Assembly (NCBI GenBank): GCA_002469805.1
Contig: DKNW01000032.1
Coordinates: 1-5,896, forward strand
Reading direction: 5' to 3'
DNA length: 5,896 bases
From: Rhodobiaceae bacterium UBA7378
GTDB taxonomy: Bacteria; Pseudomonadota; Alphaproteobacteria; RS24
The notes beneath the pieces were generated by a model. That model saw only the letters and a program-made list of their open reading frames with translations, did no database searches and was not told the origin of the DNA. This document shows, one piece after another, positions 5,876 through 5,896 of this stretch (positions are counted from its first letter, which is position 1; each line of letters opens with the position of its first letter). The position numbers and the translations under genes are program-made.

Positions 5876-5896
5876 TGGCGGAGAGGGAGGGATTCG
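5876..5896 (-). tRNA. tRNA-Ser, 3' end only (window edge cuts the gene)
   Basis: Read on the minus strand, the last 21 bases are the end of a tRNA: part of the T-loop (CGAAT), the 3' T-stem strand CCCTC, the 3' acceptor strand CCTCTCC, discriminator G and an encoded CCA. The implied 5' acceptor strand GGAGAGG with discriminator G73 is typical of bacterial tRNA-Ser. The anticodon lies outside the window, so the isoacceptor is unknown and another amino acid cannot be fully excluded. The 3' end points towards the beta-barrel gene 140 bases away. Confidence 0.85.

Noticed and set aside
1..5896. CRISPR array, insertion sequence, integrase or phage genes
   Set aside because: No regularly spaced repeats, transposase-like frames or long terminal inverted repeats are visible on either strand.

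Overview
All five protein-coding genes and the partial tRNA lie on the minus strand. In transcription order (high to low coordinate) they are: the 3' end of a tRNA-Ser gene, a small outer-membrane beta-barrel protein, cysD, a cysN-cysC fusion, a flavin-containing monooxygenase (FMO), and the N-terminal part of a membrane sensor-like protein that leaves the window at position 1. There is no insertion sequence, CRISPR array or phage gene. The longest gene-free stretch is 263 bases, upstream of cysD.

Organism: a Gram-negative bacterium, shown by the C-terminal Phe beta-barrel protein. The cysD / cysN-cysC fusion layout (as in rhizobial nodPQ), the moderate GC of the core genes and the encoded tRNA CCA fit an alphaproteobacterium. 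A marine lineage such as SAR116 is possible, but that is inference and not shown by the sequence.

Sulfate activation (1889-4695): cysD and cysNC overlap by one base and together encode ATP sulfurylase (CysD catalytic subunit plus CysN GTPase) and APS kinase (CysC domain). They convert sulfate to APS and then PAPS. Both nucleotide-binding regions of the fusion look intact. The 263-base region upstream carries a TTGACA promoter bracketed by a 9-base inverted repeat, a second 9-base inverted repeat and a perfect 10-base palindrome. It is the most structured non-coding stretch of the window.

FMO (467-1783): starts 105 bases after cysNC with a strong Shine-Dalgarno sequence, so it may be read through from cysDNC or have its own promoter. 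It has all the class B FMO motifs, but its substrate cannot be read from the sequence. A GC-rich hairpin follows it, and then the promoter region of the sensor-like gene (1-345).

Right end (4895-5896): the beta-barrel gene is visibly AT-richer, has a poor start region and an acidic signal-peptide n-region, and ends at a textbook intrinsic terminator. It sits directly downstream of a tRNA-Ser 3' end, a common integration site, so acquisition by transfer is possible. I found no clearly new system. The most worthwhile leads are the regulatory architecture in front of cysD and the orphan beta-barrel gene next to the tRNA.
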